From NCBI GenBank assembly GCA_016706405.1, contig JADJJT010000002.1:496001-560000 (forward strand): a DNA stretch of 64,000 nucleotides, read 5' to 3'. The DNA is from Sphingobacteriales bacterium (GTDB taxonomy: Bacteria; Bacteroidota; Bacteroidia; Chitinophagales; UBA2359). Under the pieces are notes generated by a model. It searched no databases, was not told where the DNA came from, and saw nothing but the letters and a program-made list of their open reading frames with translations. Positions 16,901 through 26,511 of this stretch are shown here, piece by piece. Position 1 is the first letter of the stretch. The number at the start of each line of letters is the position of its first letter. Both the position numbers and the translations under genes were made by a program.

Positions 16901-17303
16901 CCGTGTTGTGCGGTAGTTTGCTCCGTATGCCTTCAGTTAGCGATTGGTACTGCTGTGGCGTAAATTGCAAACGAGGCTTTGTAAAATCGAGATCGTGGAT
17001 GGTTTGTAGCGGCACCAAATGCACATGAGCATGCGGCACCTCGAGGCCTACAACAGCAATGCCTATGCGCTGACAAGGAACGGCCAAACGCAGTGCAGTT
17101 GCAATTTTTTTTGAAAATAGCATTATTCCGGATAAATCAGCATTGTCTAAATCAAAAAAATAGTCGATTTCGTGCTTAGGTACCACCAAAGTATGCCCTT
17201 CTGCAATGGGATTAATATCTAAAAAGGCAAAATAACGGTCATTTTCGGCAATTTTATACGAGGGTATTTGCCCGGCGATAATACGCGAAAAAATAGTTGA
17301 CAT
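16866..17303 (-). CDS. HIT family hydrolase (nucleotide phosphoramidase-like)
   Basis: The 145-residue protein carries the histidine triad motif HAHVHLVP at about 91-98 and the family N-terminus TIFSRIIAGQIPSYKI, FAFLDINPIAEGHTLVVPK. HIT hydrolases cleave adenosine 5'-phosphoramidates and related nucleotide conjugates using the middle histidine. The length is typical with a somewhat longer C-terminal tail. The last 35 bp overlap the end of ruvC on the other strand, so the two transcripts are convergent. Confidence 0.92.
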   Translation of the reverse strand: MSTIFSRIIAGQIPSYKIAENDRYFAFLDINPIAEGHTLVVPKHEIDYFFDLDNADLSGIMLFSKKIATALRLAVPCQRIGIAVVGLEVPHAHVHLVPLQTIHDLDFTKPRLQFTPQQYQSLTEGIRSKLPHNTATFLPDADFLQ

Positions 17304-17330
17304 TTTTTATGAATTATTAAAAGTGAAAAA

Positions 17331-17409
17331 GCGGCAAGCCAAGTGCATGCGTTTTAAGCAAGTAGCGAAGAAATATTGCACCCGAATTTATGAAACGCTT
17401 ACTTGCCGC
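17331..17409. repeat. Long interrupted inverted repeat upstream of the HIT and M43 genes
   Basis: GCGGCAAG (17331-17338) and GCGTTT (17349-17354) are mirrored by AAACGC (17393-17398) and CTTGCCGC (17402-17409). The centre has a further GTGCA/TGCAC pair. It lies in a 313-bp divergent gap without genes and could be a structured leader, a small RNA or a remnant of a small inverted-repeat element. Confidence 0.5.
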
Positions 17410-17568
17410 CATTTAATTATTTGATTAACTAACCGCCACAAAATTACACTGTTTTTTTTAAATTTTAGATTAGTGGTTAGTGATTTGTGGTTAGTGAATA
17501 GTTCGTTAGATCCGGAACATTTGCCTTGGTTTTATCTAACAAATATATGATTTTGAAGAAAAAAATCG

Positions 17569-17576
17569 TAAATTTG
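17569..17576 (+). promoter_or_regulatory. -7 element (TAAATTTG) for the M43 protease gene
   Basis: TAAATTTG matches TAnnTTTG, 41 bp upstream of the ATG at 17617. Confidence 0.5.
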
Positions 17577-17616
17577 CCCGCTTTTTTTATTTTAATTAAA
17601 ATCATAATATCGTAAC

Positions 17617-19971
17617 ATGAAATTTGCCTTTGCTGCGCATTTCAAACCCTTTTTTACAAACTGTTTCACTGGTTTTTTATTCTTATTTGGTGTGGTATTA
17701 CTTTTTTTGAGTAGGCAAAATACAGCCGCACAAAATCATACATGTGGCACCACCATGCCTCAGTATAGCATTGAAAAACTTAAAAATTACGCCCTAAACG
17801 CTAAACCGTTGGCCAAAGAGCAAACCGAAACTGTTTATTTGCCCATGATTTTTCATATTGTTGGCGATGACGACGGCAAGGGCTATTTTGCGGCACTTGA
17901 GGTTTTTAGGTTGCTGTGCGAAACAAACGAACAATGGCAGCAAACAAATATCCAATTTTATTTAGCCGACGATATTAAGTTTTGGAATAATACTGACTGG
18001 TACGACCACGACTATGACGATGGCGAAAAAATGATGAAAAATGCCAAAGTAAAGGGCACTATAAATATATTCATTGTTGAAAATCCTGCCGACAACTGCG
18101 GTTATTTTTCGGGATGGGGCGATGCGATTGCCGTTGCCAAATCGTGCTCGGATGACGGAAGCACTACCCTTGCCCACGAGTTGGGGCATTATTTTGGGCT
18201 TCCACACACTTTTTTAGGATGGGAAGGCGGCGAAATACCAAAAACATGGGAGCAAGAGTTGGTAGATGGCAGTAACTGCAGTATTACCGGAGATTATTTT
18301 TGCGATACCCCCGCCGACTATTTATGGGACCGCTGGCCTTGCCCGTACAAAGGCACTTTAAAAGACCCTAAAGGAAATATTATTCATCCGGATGAAACAC
18401 TGTATATGTCGTATGCCTACGACGAATGTAGCGACCGGTTTAGTCCAGAGCAAATTGCGTATGTGCAAACCTATTTAGAGGAAGAACGCAAAAACCTAAT
18501 TAAACCCGACGCACCCAAACCCGTTGAAGTAGACAAAACCGTACTCTATTATCCGGCAGATGGGGCTAAAAATATTAATCCGAATAAAGTATTGTTAGCA
18601 TGGAAAAAATCGCTGGGTGCCGAATCTTATTTCATACAAATTCAACCCATGCTTCCCAATGCTACAAATACCTATAAATACGTTACCGATACCAGTGTTT
18701 GGCTAAAATTAGATGCCGGCGTTAAATATTTTTATGCAATTATGCCCTTTAGCAGTGCCAATGTTTGCGCTCCGCCAGTCAAAGGTTTTTTTACAACCGG
18801 CGCTACTACCGATTTATATGTTAAAAGCATTGGCATTGAACCACCACTATGCCATGATAGCCAAAATGGAAGCGTTACACATCTTGAAATTGCCGGAGGT
18901 GCCCCACCCTATACCTATATGTGGAGTAATGGCGCAACAGAAGCAAAAATTTCGGGACTAAAATTAGGCAAATATACCGTTACCGTTACCGATGCCAACC
19001 AAACAACATCTGTATTAACTGTTTGGGTGCCCGCCCCAACCGTCTTAACCGCCGTAATTCAACAAACCGCCGGCAACGAATTAACCGGCCAACCCCAAGG
19101 GGGCACGCCGCCGTTCAGTTATGCCTGGTCGAATGGCAGCACAGGGCAAAGTATTGCCAACCTAATCGAAGGCAATTACGACCTAACTATTACCGATGCA
19201 AATGGCTGTACCGCAACCGCACAAACTGTTTTACTAAATGTAAGCGCAAGTATTACCCAACCAGCTTGCTATGGCTATAACAACGGAAAACTTAACTTAA
19301 CCATAGCAGGGGGCTTAAAACCTTATGAATTTGAGTGGAGCAACGGTGCTACCACCCAAAATTTATCCGGAGTTGAAGCCGGCAACTACACCGTTACCAT
19401 TACCGATAACAATAATTTAAAAGTAATACTGCCTTACAATATTAGCCAGCCGTCAGAAATTGAAATACAAGTTGAAACCGCCGGAACTACTGCCTTTGCA
19501 ACCGTAACCGGTGGAAATCCACCTTATTTATATCAATGGGCTAACGGCCAAACCGAGGTGCCAACCGCACTTAAATTGCCCTTAGGCGACCAAAAATTAG
19601 TTGTATTTGATGCCGATAATTGTAGCGGCTCGATATTATTTAACGTCAAACCTTTTACCGGAACTGATTTTAGCAATACAACCGCCCAGCAAAACTGGGT
19701 AGTTACCCCCACACTTATTGAGGCAAATACGCAAAACCTTACCGTTATATTAAGTAATAACAAAAACGGCAATAAGCATCAATTTGCAGCCTATTTACAA
19801 AGTGTTGCCGGATATAAGATGCCATTAATTGCGTCAAACATTTATCCGGATAATAATACGGCGCAAGAATTTCAAATTGCGCTGCCAAATAATTTAACTT
19901 CCGGATTGTATTTTTTACACCTTTCAAATGGCATCTTCGAGCAAACTACTAAATTAGTTGTTTTAAAATAG
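17617..19971 (+). CDS. Secreted M43-family zinc metalloprotease with SprB-like repeats and T9SS sorting domain
   Basis: The 784-residue protein has a long hydrophobic signal segment (about 12-35). The catalytic domain (about 55-290) carries the zinc motif HELGHYFGLPH at residues 187-197, preceded by INIFIVENPADNCGYFSGWG and followed by a Met-turn-like YMSYAYDECSDRFSPEQ, typical of pregnancy-associated-plasma-protein-A-like M43 peptidases. A fibronectin-like segment follows (about 310-395). At least three SprB-like units come next, each with GG-PPY-Y-WSNG and G-YTVTVTDAN (about 405-610). The end (LTSGLYFLHLSNG ... KLVVL) is a type A sorting domain. The protein is probably surface-attached. The oxidoreductase gene begins 7 bp after its stop. 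Confidence 0.87.
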   Translation: MKFAFAAHFKPFFTNCFTGFLFLFGVVLLFLSRQNTAAQNHTCGTTMPQYSIEKLKNYALNAKPLAKEQTETVYLPMIFHIVGDDDGKGYFAALEVFRLLCETNEQWQQTNIQFYLADDIKFWNNTDWYDHDYDDGEKMMKNAKVKGTINIFIVENPADNCGYFSGWGDAIAVAKSCSDDGSTTLAHELGHYFGLPHTFLGWEGGEIPKTWEQELVDGSNCSITGDYFCDTPADYLWDRWPCPYKGTLKDPKGNIIHPDETLYMSYAYDECSDRFSPEQIAYVQTYLEEERKNLIKPDAPKPVEVDKTVLYYPADGAKNINPNKVLLAWKKSLGAESYFIQIQPMLPNATNTYKYVTDTSVWLKLDAGVKYFYAIMPFSSANVCAPPVKGFFTTGATTDLYVKSIGIEPPLCHDSQNGSVTHLEIAGGAPPYTYMWSNGATEAKISGLKLGKYTVTVTDANQTTSVLTVWVPAPTVLTAVIQQTAGNELTGQPQGGTPPFSYAWSNGSTGQSIANLIEGNYDLTITDANGCTATAQTVLLNVSASITQPACYGYNNGKLNLTIAGGLKPYEFEWSNGATTQNLSGVEAGNYTVTITDNNNLKVILPYNISQPSEIEIQVETAGTTAFATVTGGNPPYLYQWANGQTEVPTALKLPLGDQKLVVFDADNCSGSILFNVKPFTGTDFSNTTAQQNWVVTPTLIEANTQNLTVILSNNKNGNKHQFAAYLQSVAGYKMPLIASNIYPDNNTAQEFQIALPNNLTSGLYFLHLSNGIFEQTTKLVVLK

Positions 19972-19978
19972 CAGCCAC

Positions 19979-20992
19979 ATGAAAACGGTACAATTAGTAC
20001 GGTTTGGCCCCGCTGACCGCGCTTTTTCAATTGTTAACCAGCCCGACCCCAGCCCGCAGCCAAACGAGGTGTTGATAGCTGTTGAAGGCTTTGGCCTAAA
20101 TTTTGCCGATGTATTAGCCCGGCAAGGCTTATACAACGATTGCCCGCCCCTGCCCACTGTGTTGGGTTACGAAGCAGTAGGCCGCATTGAAGCCTTGGGC
20201 GAAAAAGTTCAAGGGTTTAATATTGGGCAACGTGTGTTGGCCTTTACCCGCTTTAATGGGTACGCTTCAAAATTAATAGCTCAACCTCATGCCATACTAC
20301 CTATTGGCGATGACTTGCCTTTGGCTACGGCTACTGCTTTAGCTACCCAATACAGCACTGCTTGGTATGCCAGTCAAATGGCAACCACTTTACAACCCAA
20401 CGACCATGTTTTGGTACAATCGGCGGCGGGCGGCGTAGGAACCGCCTTGGTGCAGTTGGCAAAACACAAGGGCTGTGTGATTTACGGCACAGCATCGGGG
20501 GGTAAATTACCTTATTTAGAAAAAATAGGAGTAAACTACCCAATAGATTACCAAAAAAACAATTTTGCAACTGAAATTAAACGCTTAGCACCAAACGGAA
20601 AGATAGATATTATTTTTGATGCCTTAGGCGGAGCCTCGGTGCGAAAGGGAATGGGCTTGCTACAGGCCGGAGGGCGAATGGTAAGTTACGGGGTAGCTAA
20701 TTTTTCCGGAAAAAATAAATTAAACATGGTAAAACACGTAGCCCAGTTTGGCTTTTTTCATCCGGTACAATTTTTATCGGCCTCCATATCTTTTATAGGT
20801 GTTAATATGTTGCGCATTGCCGACCAACGCCCCGACTTACTGCAAACCTGCCTGCAACAAACAATGGCTGCCTACCAACAAGGAATTGTAAACCCGCAAT
20901 CGGGGGGTGTTTACCCAATACAAGAATTAGCCCAAGCGCACACAGCCCTCGAAAAACGCCAAACTACGGGCAAATTAGCTATTAGTTGGTGA
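19979..20992 (+). CDS. Medium-chain dehydrogenase/reductase, quinone-oxidoreductase-like
   Basis: The 337-residue NAD(P)H-dependent enzyme has the two-domain MDR layout: a GroES-like N-terminal half (GFGLNFADVLARQGLY, LGYEAVGRIEALG) and a Rossmann half with AAGGVGTALVQLAK at about 148-161. The catalytic zinc ligands of alcohol dehydrogenases are absent, as in quinone oxidoreductases (QOR/synaptic VAT-1-like). The closest fit is the VAT-1-like subgroup, given DALGGASVRKGMGLLQAGGRMVSYG. It is cytoplasmic. Only 7 bp separate it from the upstream protease, so they may be co-transcribed although functionally unrelated. Confidence 0.88.
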   Translation: MKTVQLVRFGPADRAFSIVNQPDPSPQPNEVLIAVEGFGLNFADVLARQGLYNDCPPLPTVLGYEAVGRIEALGEKVQGFNIGQRVLAFTRFNGYASKLIAQPHAILPIGDDLPLATATALATQYSTAWYASQMATTLQPNDHVLVQSAAGGVGTALVQLAKHKGCVIYGTASGGKLPYLEKIGVNYPIDYQKNNFATEIKRLAPNGKIDIIFDALGGASVRKGMGLLQAGGRMVSYGVANFSGKNKLNMVKHVAQFGFFHPVQFLSASISFIGVNMLRIADQRPDLLQTCLQQTMAAYQQGIVNPQSGGVYPIQELAQAHTALEKRQTTGKLAISW

Positions 20993-21068
20993 TACTACCC
21001 GCCTGTTTGCAACAAAAATAATTTTTCAAAAAAAACGAGCGGCATTTGGTGGTAAATAAAAAATACTG

Positions 21069-21076
21069 TACCTTTG
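21069..21076 (+). promoter_or_regulatory. -7 element (TACCTTTG) for tRNA-Asn
   Basis: TACCTTTG matches TAnnTTTG and ends 19 bp before the tRNA 5' end. Confidence 0.6.
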
Positions 21077-21095
21077 CGCTGCTTTTAACAGGAAT

Positions 21096-21169
21096 GCCTC
21101 CTTAGCTCAGTTGGTTAGAGCGTCGGACTGTTAATCCGCAGGTCCTAGGTTCAAGTCCTAGAGGGGGCG
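21096..21169 (+). tRNA. tRNA-Asn (anticodon GTT)
   Basis: A 74-nt cloverleaf. The acceptor GCCTCCT pairs with AGGGGGC (one G-T pair), the D-stem is GCTC/GAGC, the anticodon loop is CTGTTAA with GTT, and the T-arm is CTAGG-TTCAAGT-CCTAG; the discriminator base is G. CCA is not encoded. A promoter lies upstream and a hairpin terminator downstream, so it is an independent unit. Confidence 0.95.
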
Positions 21170-21187
21170 CAACAATATGTGGTTTTC

Positions 21188-21220
21188 AGCTGGTGGTGTA
21201 AAAACTGCCAGCTTTTTTTT
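21188..21220 (+). terminator. Intrinsic terminator after tRNA-Asn
   Basis: AGCTGG pairs with CCAGCT around a loop of about 14 nt, followed by eight T. Confidence 0.75.
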
Positions 21221-21543
21221 ATGTCTTTTACAAAGTAAAAAGTATTATTTTAGCTTAGAAAATACATCAGCGTTAATACAACACTAAATGAATCAACAAA
21301 CAAGTTAATATCAGCCAGGTGCTTGGCGCAATGCTATTTTAACAGACGTCATGTGCTTTCGTTACACAAGAGGGCTACACTACAGTTTGATAGCTGCAAA
21401 CAGCAAGTATAGCTTCGGAAATTTCATCTGAAGTTTCATCTGTTTTCTTCAGTTAGCAAACAATTTTACTAATGGCAGAAATTATTAATTGCCATGACAA
21501 TAATTTAAGCCAATATTCTTACCCTTAATAAAATCAAATAAAC
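21221..21543. other. Intergenic region, nothing recognised
   Basis: AT-rich sequence between the tRNA terminator and the rhodanese gene. It holds a short direct repeat (TTTCATCTG twice near 21420-21442) but no open frame, RNA gene or exact TAnnTTTG element that I can support. Confidence 0.5.
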
Positions 21544-21873
21544 ATGTTCAATTTTATAAAAAAACTATTGGGTTTTGGCTCTTCAGCCAATTTGCGACAA
21601 TTAATAGCCGATGGCGCTTTTTTAGTAGATGTGCGAACGCCCGGCGAGTTTGCCCAAGGTCATGTACAAGGCTCGGTAAATATTCCGCTTAATACAGTTG
21701 GCGCACAACTAAACAAATTTCAAAACAAAAAACACATCATTGTATTTTGCCAAAGTGGTATGCGAAGCAGTCAAGCAAAAAGTATATTAACACAAAACGG
21801 CATCGTTAATGTAACCAACGGCGGTGGCTGGCAAAGCGTCAATCAAATAGTACAGCAAAACAGCAATAAATAA
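21544..21873 (+). CDS. Rhodanese-like domain protein
   Basis: A 109-residue single rhodanese domain. The signatures are FLVDVRTPGEFAQGHVQGSVNIPL and an active-site loop CQSGMRS with the catalytic Cys at about residue 69. Single-domain rhodaneses transfer sulfur between small thiols or onto proteins. The first dozen residues (FNFIKKLLGFGSS) are amphipathic rather than a signal peptide, so it is probably cytoplasmic or membrane-peripheral. It is followed 42 bp later by a TPMT-like methyltransferase, which may act on thiols too, so the pair could be one operon. Confidence 0.9.
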   Translation: MFNFIKKLLGFGSSANLRQLIADGAFLVDVRTPGEFAQGHVQGSVNIPLNTVGAQLNKFQNKKHIIVFCQSGMRSSQAKSILTQNGIVNVTNGGGWQSVNQIVQQNSNK

Positions 21874-21914
21874 ATAATTAAGTAGGTAAAATAGCAAAAA
21901 TTGCCCCACTCCAA

Positions 21915-22535
21915 ATGTCAAAAATAGAACAAAACGAAGCTAACCAGCCTTCTCTTGACCAAACTTTTTGGAATGAGCGTTGGCAAACCCAACAAACCGG
22001 ATGGGATATTGGCCATGCCGCACCAGCTATTTGTAATTATATAGCACAATACCCCAATAAACAAGCAGCTATTTTAATTCCAGGATGTGGCAATGCCCAC
22101 GAAGCCCATTTTTTAATACAACAGGGTTTTACCAATATTACTTTATTAGATATTGCTCCGCTTGCAGTTGAACAGGTAAAAGAAAAATTCGCGCCATTTC
22201 CGGAAGTTAAGGTTGTTTGTGCAAATTTTTTTGAACACCAGCCCCATACTAATTACGACCTAATTTTAGAACAAACCTTTTTTTGTGCTTTGCATCCGGA
22301 TTTAAGGCCGAATTACGTGCAAAAAATGGCCTCGCTATTAAAGCCCGAGGGCAAATTAGTTGGTTTGTTGTTTGCTGTTCAGTTCGAAAAACGTGGCCCA
22401 CCCTTTGGCGGTACAATTACAGACTACCTGTCAATTTTTGCACCCTATTTTGACTTCAAAACTTTAGCGCCTTGCTACAACAGTATTGCTCCCCGTGCTA
22501 ATACCGAGTTGTTTATGATTGCCTATAAAAGATAA
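21915..22535 (+). CDS. Thiopurine/thiol methyltransferase (TPMT)-like SAM methyltransferase
   Basis: The 206-residue protein has the TPMT-family order: FWNERWQTQQTGWDIG near the N-terminus (about 18-33), SAM-binding LIPGCGNAHEA at about 54-64, acidic LLDIAPLAVE at about 77-86, LILEQTFFCALHP, and the diagnostic RGPPFGG segment. Family members methylate thiols, selenols, thiocyanate or halides. A rhodanese gene directly upstream makes a sulfur-related substrate plausible but not shown. Confidence 0.88.
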   Translation: MSKIEQNEANQPSLDQTFWNERWQTQQTGWDIGHAAPAICNYIAQYPNKQAAILIPGCGNAHEAHFLIQQGFTNITLLDIAPLAVEQVKEKFAPFPEVKVVCANFFEHQPHTNYDLILEQTFFCALHPDLRPNYVQKMASLLKPEGKLVGLLFAVQFEKRGPPFGGTITDYLSIFAPYFDFKTLAPCYNSIAPRANTELFMIAYKR

Positions 22536-22719
22536 TATTATAAACCTTACTAACTACCCTGCCTGAAAATACTGTAATATGATTAAGTGAGTAGGCGAAA
22601 TAGCTGCTGTAATTCAAGAGGTGGCTGATAGTACGACTTAAAAATATCCGGATGAAGAAGTAAAAATAGTTCAATTTGGGATCCGGATAAAAAAAAAGCA
22701 AATTTTGGCAAAGTTTGCG

Positions 22720-22727
22720 TATATTTG
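22720..22727 (+). promoter_or_regulatory. -7 element (TATATTTG) for secDF
   Basis: An exact TAnnTTTG match, 59 bp upstream of the secDF ATG. The short gap before it (22536-22719) holds only a possible 16-codon coding-like shred and two ATCCGGAT sites. Confidence 0.55.
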
Positions 22728-22786
22728 CGCCCTCATTATAATTGCATTAAAAAAATTACATCTAACTTAGCAACTATACACTAATT

Positions 22787-25700
22787 ATGCAGGCAAAAGG
22801 ATTAATTAAGTTTTTCTTTGCTGCCATTTTATTGGTATGCCTTTATTATTTATCGTTTACTTGGTTTACTAATATTGTTGAAGGCAGGGCAAAAGAATAC
22901 GCCGAAGAAAAAATTGCCAACAAAACATTTGCTAACGAGTTTGCCAAAGAAGACGAAATTCGCAAAGAATCAAAACGCTATTTGGACTCGGTGGCCAACA
23001 AAAAAGTTATCAACTTAGGTATTGCCAACTACACCTATAACGAAGTGCAAGAGCGCCAACTTAGTTTGGGCTTAGACTTGCAAGGCGGTATGAGCGTGGT
23101 ATTGGAAGTACGCCTCGAAGACCTTATTACCTCGTTGGCTAATAATAGCAAAGACCCAACTTTTGCCAAAGCCATCGCTCGCGCCAAAGAGCTTGAAAAA
23201 GGGCAGGAGGCCGATTTTGTTACCCTATTTGGCGCCGCATGGAAAGAAGTAGCACCAGACGTGCCAATGGCAAACATATTTAACAACGCTAAACTGCGCG
23301 ACAAAAATATTAGTGCCAACTCAACTAACGACCAAATTTTGGCTGTTATCAGAGATGAGGGCAATGCTGCCGTTGACCGCACTTTTCAAATTATGCGTAC
23401 CCGCGTTGACCAATTTGGAGTATCGTCGGCTAATATTAATTTACAAAAATCGACTGGCCGTATATACATTGAATTGCCTGGCGTAGATGACCGCGAACGG
23501 GTTCGTAAACTATTACAAGCAAGTGCTAAATTAGAGTTTTGGGAAGTTTACGAAAATAGTAACGAAATAGCTAAAATGATACAGGCAGCAAATAAAGCTT
23601 TGGCTGCCAAGTATAAAATCAAAACTGAAGATAATGCCTCGGCACAACAAGATACAATAAAAACACCTGATGCCAATAACACCGAAACCGCTAATGCAGG
23701 TGCCGATACCACAAAAGCTAAAAAAGAAGGAGAAGTAGATTTATTGGCTGACAAAGACACTAGCAAAACCAATGCCGACTCGTTAGACATTGAAAAATTT
23801 AAACGCGAAAATCCACTTTTAGGCATTTTTAGCCCGATACAACAGGCCGGTGCGCCGATGATTGGGTACGTAAGCGCCCTTGATATTGACACTTTGAGAG
23901 CCTATTTTAATATGCCGGAAGTTAAACAAGCTTTCCCCGCTAATATAAAATTAGTAATATCGGCAAAACCCTCTGAAGCCTCAAAGGATGCTGCTATACA
24001 TGAGGTATATGCTGTGCAAAGCCGGTTTGGTGCAGAGCAACGCGCTGCAATGGAAGGAGATGTTGTTACAGATGCGCGCCAAGACGTAAACCAAAAACAA
24101 CAAACCGTTGTAACAATGGCTATGAACAGCGAAGGTGCAAAAATGTGGCGCAAAATTACCGGAGAAAATATAGGTCAAAGTGTAGCTGTAGTATTAGACG
24201 ATTTAGTCTATTCAGCCCCAACTGTACAAAACGAAATTGCAGGCGGTAACACCGAAATATCCGGAAATTTTACCGTGCGTGAGGCGCAAGACTTGGCCAG
24301 CATACTAAAAGCAGGTAAATTGCCCGCTCCAGCTAAAATTATTCAAGAAGAGGTAATAGGCCCATCACTTGGCGAAAAATCTATTACCGCCGGTATTTTG
24401 TCGTTGGTGTTAGGTTTTGCTGCTATCTTATTGTTTATGGTTTTATACTACCGTACTGGTGGTTTAATTGCCAACCTTGCCCTACTAATAAATTTGTTTA
24501 TAATTATTGGCGTCTTAGCCTCGTTGGGTTCAAGTTTAACGCTGCCAGGTATGGCCGGTATTATATTAACTATGGGTATTGCCGTAGATGCCAATATTCT
24601 TATATTTGAGCGCATACGTGAAGAACTTGCCAGAGGCTTAAGTTTGGCTCAAGCTGTTGCACATGGCTACTCTAAGTCCTACTCGGCAATTATTGACGCA
24701 AATATTACAACCCTTATAACCGCTACTATATTGGTTTATTTTGGTTTAGGCCCAATTAGAGGTTTTGCTACAGTGTTAATTATCGGTTTGTTCTCCTCGT
24801 TATTTACTGCCATTTTTATTACCCGCCTAATGATTGAGTGGTTAATGAAAAAAGGCGTAAAAATTAGCTATGCCAGTAGCTGGAGTTTGGGCATGTTTAA
24901 AAATATTAAATACGATTTTATTGGCATTCGTCGCATACCTTTTGCCTTGTCCTTTGTGGCTGTTATTATCGGCTTAGTTTCGTTCTTTACCAAAGGCTTC
25001 GAAATGGGTGTTGACCTTAAAGGTGGTCGCACTTATGTCGTTAAATTTGATCAAACAGCAAACGCCTCAGATATACGCGATGCAATTGCCGCTAAACTTG
25101 GATCGACCCCTATTGTGCAAACATTTGGCAGCAGTAATCAAGTGAAAATAACTACCAGCCACCTTATTGATAATAACGACCCCGAAGTTGATAAAAAAGT
25201 AATTTCCGATATCCATGAAGTATTAGTAAAATTTGGCGCTAAACCCGATTTTAATGCCTTCTCAAAAGAAAATCTTCAAAGTTCACAAAAAGTAGGGGCT
25301 AATATTGCCGATGACATCAAACGCGGTGCAGTTTGGGCTACCATGTTGGCACTGTTGTCTATATTTGCTTACATTACTATGCGATTCCCTAACTGGCGAT
25401 ATGGACTGGGGGCTGTTTTGGCTACTTCCCACGATGGCGTAGTTATATTGGCGCTGTTCTCAATATTTGCTGGAATTTTACCTTTCTCGCTCGAAATTGA
25501 CCAAACATTTATTGCCGCCTTCTTAACCATTATTGGTTATTCGGTGAATGATACCGTAGTAATTTTTGACCGGGTAAGGGAATATATACGGAATAACCCT
25601 AAGCGCGACCTTAAAGAAACTATGAACGATGCCATTGCCAGTACATTAAGCCGTACTATAAACGTATCTCTATCCATGTTGTTAGTGGTGTTGTGTTTGT

Positions 25701-25882
25701 TTATATTTGGCGGAGACGTTATACGCGGATTTGCCTTTGCCATGATTGTAGGTATTATTGTTGGTACTTACTCGTCTATTTTTATTGCCTCATCTGTTGT
25801 TTACGAGTTTGCAAAAGGCAGGTTTAACCCCGAAGGCTTGGCTGCTAAAAACACCGAGGCAAAAGAAATTGCTACTACTTGA
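22787..25882 (+). CDS. secDF: Protein translocase SecDF fusion
   Basis: A 1,031-residue fusion of SecD and SecF, which use the proton gradient to help SecYEG export proteins. One N-terminal helix (about 7-27) precedes the SecD periplasmic P1 region with LGLDLQGGMSVVLEV and DQFGVSSANI. A second SecD block has GEAM-type sequence up to the first bundle of six helices (from about 530), including GIAVDANILIFERIREEL. The SecF half starts at about 700 with FKNIKYDFIG, has GVDLKGGRTYVV, then five helices with IIGYSVNDTVVIFDRVRE. A low-complexity Ala/Asp/Thr insert (about 285-335) sits inside P1, as often seen in Bacteroidota. The fused form is usual for this phylum. Confidence 0.97.
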   Translation: MQAKGLIKFFFAAILLVCLYYLSFTWFTNIVEGRAKEYAEEKIANKTFANEFAKEDEIRKESKRYLDSVANKKVINLGIANYTYNEVQERQLSLGLDLQGGMSVVLEVRLEDLITSLANNSKDPTFAKAIARAKELEKGQEADFVTLFGAAWKEVAPDVPMANIFNNAKLRDKNISANSTNDQILAVIRDEGNAAVDRTFQIMRTRVDQFGVSSANINLQKSTGRIYIELPGVDDRERVRKLLQASAKLEFWEVYENSNEIAKMIQAANKALAAKYKIKTEDNASAQQDTIKTPDANNTETANAGADTTKAKKEGEVDLLADKDTSKTNADSLDIEKFKRENPLLGIFSPIQQAGAPMIGYVSALDIDTLRAYFNMPEVKQAFPANIKLVISAKPSEASKDAAIHEVYAVQSRFGAEQRAAMEGDVVTDARQDVNQKQQTVVTMAMNSEGAKMWRKITGENIGQSVAVVLDDLVYSAPTVQNEIAGGNTEISGNFTVREAQDLASILKAGKLPAPAKIIQEEVIGPSLGEKSITAGILSLVLGFAAILLFMVLYYRTGGLIANLALLINLFIIIGVLASLGSSLTLPGMAGIILTMGIAVDANILIFERIREELARGLSLAQAVAHGYSKSYSAIIDANITTLITATILVYFGLGPIRGFATVLIIGLFSSLFTAIFITRLMIEWLMKKGVKISYASSWSLGMFKNIKYDFIGIRRIPFALSFVAVIIGLVSFFTKGFEMGVDLKGGRTYVVKFDQTANASDIRDAIAAKLGSTPIVQTFGSSNQVKITTSHLIDNNDPEVDKKVISDIHEVLVKFGAKPDFNAFSKENLQSSQKVGANIADDIKRGAVWATMLALLSIFAYITMRFPNWRYGLGAVLATSHDGVVILALFSIFAGILPFSLEIDQTFIAAFLTIIGYSVNDTVVIFDRVREYIRNNPKRDLKETMNDAIASTLSRTINVSLSMLLVVLCLFIFGGDVIRGFAFAMIVGIIVGTYSSIFIASSVVYEFAKGRFNPEGLAAKNTEAKEIATT

Positions 25883-25950
25883 TTAAACTAACAAAGGCGT
25901 AGCATTAACAAACAAGTAATAGTCTTGTATTTATTGCTTGCACAAAAATA

Positions 25951-25986
25951 AAAAAGCCCTTGAAAATATTTTTTCAGGGGCTTTTT
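25951..25986 (+). terminator. Intrinsic terminator after secDF
   Basis: AAAAAGCCCTTGAAAA pairs with TTTTTCAGGGGCTTTTT around a tight AT loop. The T-run lies within the right arm. Confidence 0.8.
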
Positions 25987-26154
25987 ATCTTAATTTGTGC
26001 CAGTAGGTGGATATACTTTTTTAACAAAAACAATCCGGAAAATAAATCATTAATGCTTGGTTGTTTGATTGCGAAATCAAAAAAAGCAAATAGCAGTCAC
26101 GTAATCACTTTTCACAAACAGAGGTAAAAGGATATCTCCTTACTACAAAATTTA

Positions 26155-26511
26155 TTACTCTACTAATTCGGCGTTGTGATAAACATTTTGCACATCGTCG
26201 TCGTCTTCTAACTTCTCAATAAGGGTTTCAATTTCGGCATATTGAGTTTCGTTAAGTTTAGCAGTATTATTAGGCATTCGTTGCAATTCGGCATTGATAA
26301 TTTCGATATTGCGCTCTTCAAGGGCTTTTTGCATAGCCCCAAAATCTGAAAAAGCAGTTGTAATTACCAGCTCGTTTTCGTCGCCATCAATCTCTTCTAA
26401 GCCGTAATCAATCAGTTCAAGTTCTAATGTATCTCGGTCAAGGCCGGGCGCACCAATGGTAAACACACCTTTGCGTTCAAAGACGAAGCTCAACGAACCA
26501 CTTGTGCCCAA
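26155..26511 (-). CDS. YebC/PmpR-family protein, C-terminal part (frameshifted)
   Basis: This 118-residue frame holds the C-terminal two domains of the YebC/TACO1 family: GTSGSLSFVFERKGVFTI, ELIDYGLEEID and EIETLIEKLEDDDDVQNVYHN. Family members bind DNA or ribosomes and affect transcription or the translation of proline-rich stretches. It continues from the frame at 26477-26872 if one base near 26530 is removed. On its own the fragment lacks the N-terminal domain. Confidence 0.85.
   Translation of the reverse strand: MGTSGSLSFVFERKGVFTIGAPGLDRDTLELELIDYGLEEIDGDENELVITTAFSDFGAMQKALEERNIEIINAELQRMPNNTAKLNETQYAEIETLIEKLEDDDDVQNVYHNAELVE

Noticed and set aside
22591..22641. Short stretch resembling a chemoreceptor fragment (GEIAAVIQEVADSTT)
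   Set aside because: Only 16 codons, preceded by a stop and with no supporting flanks; chance similarity is as likely.
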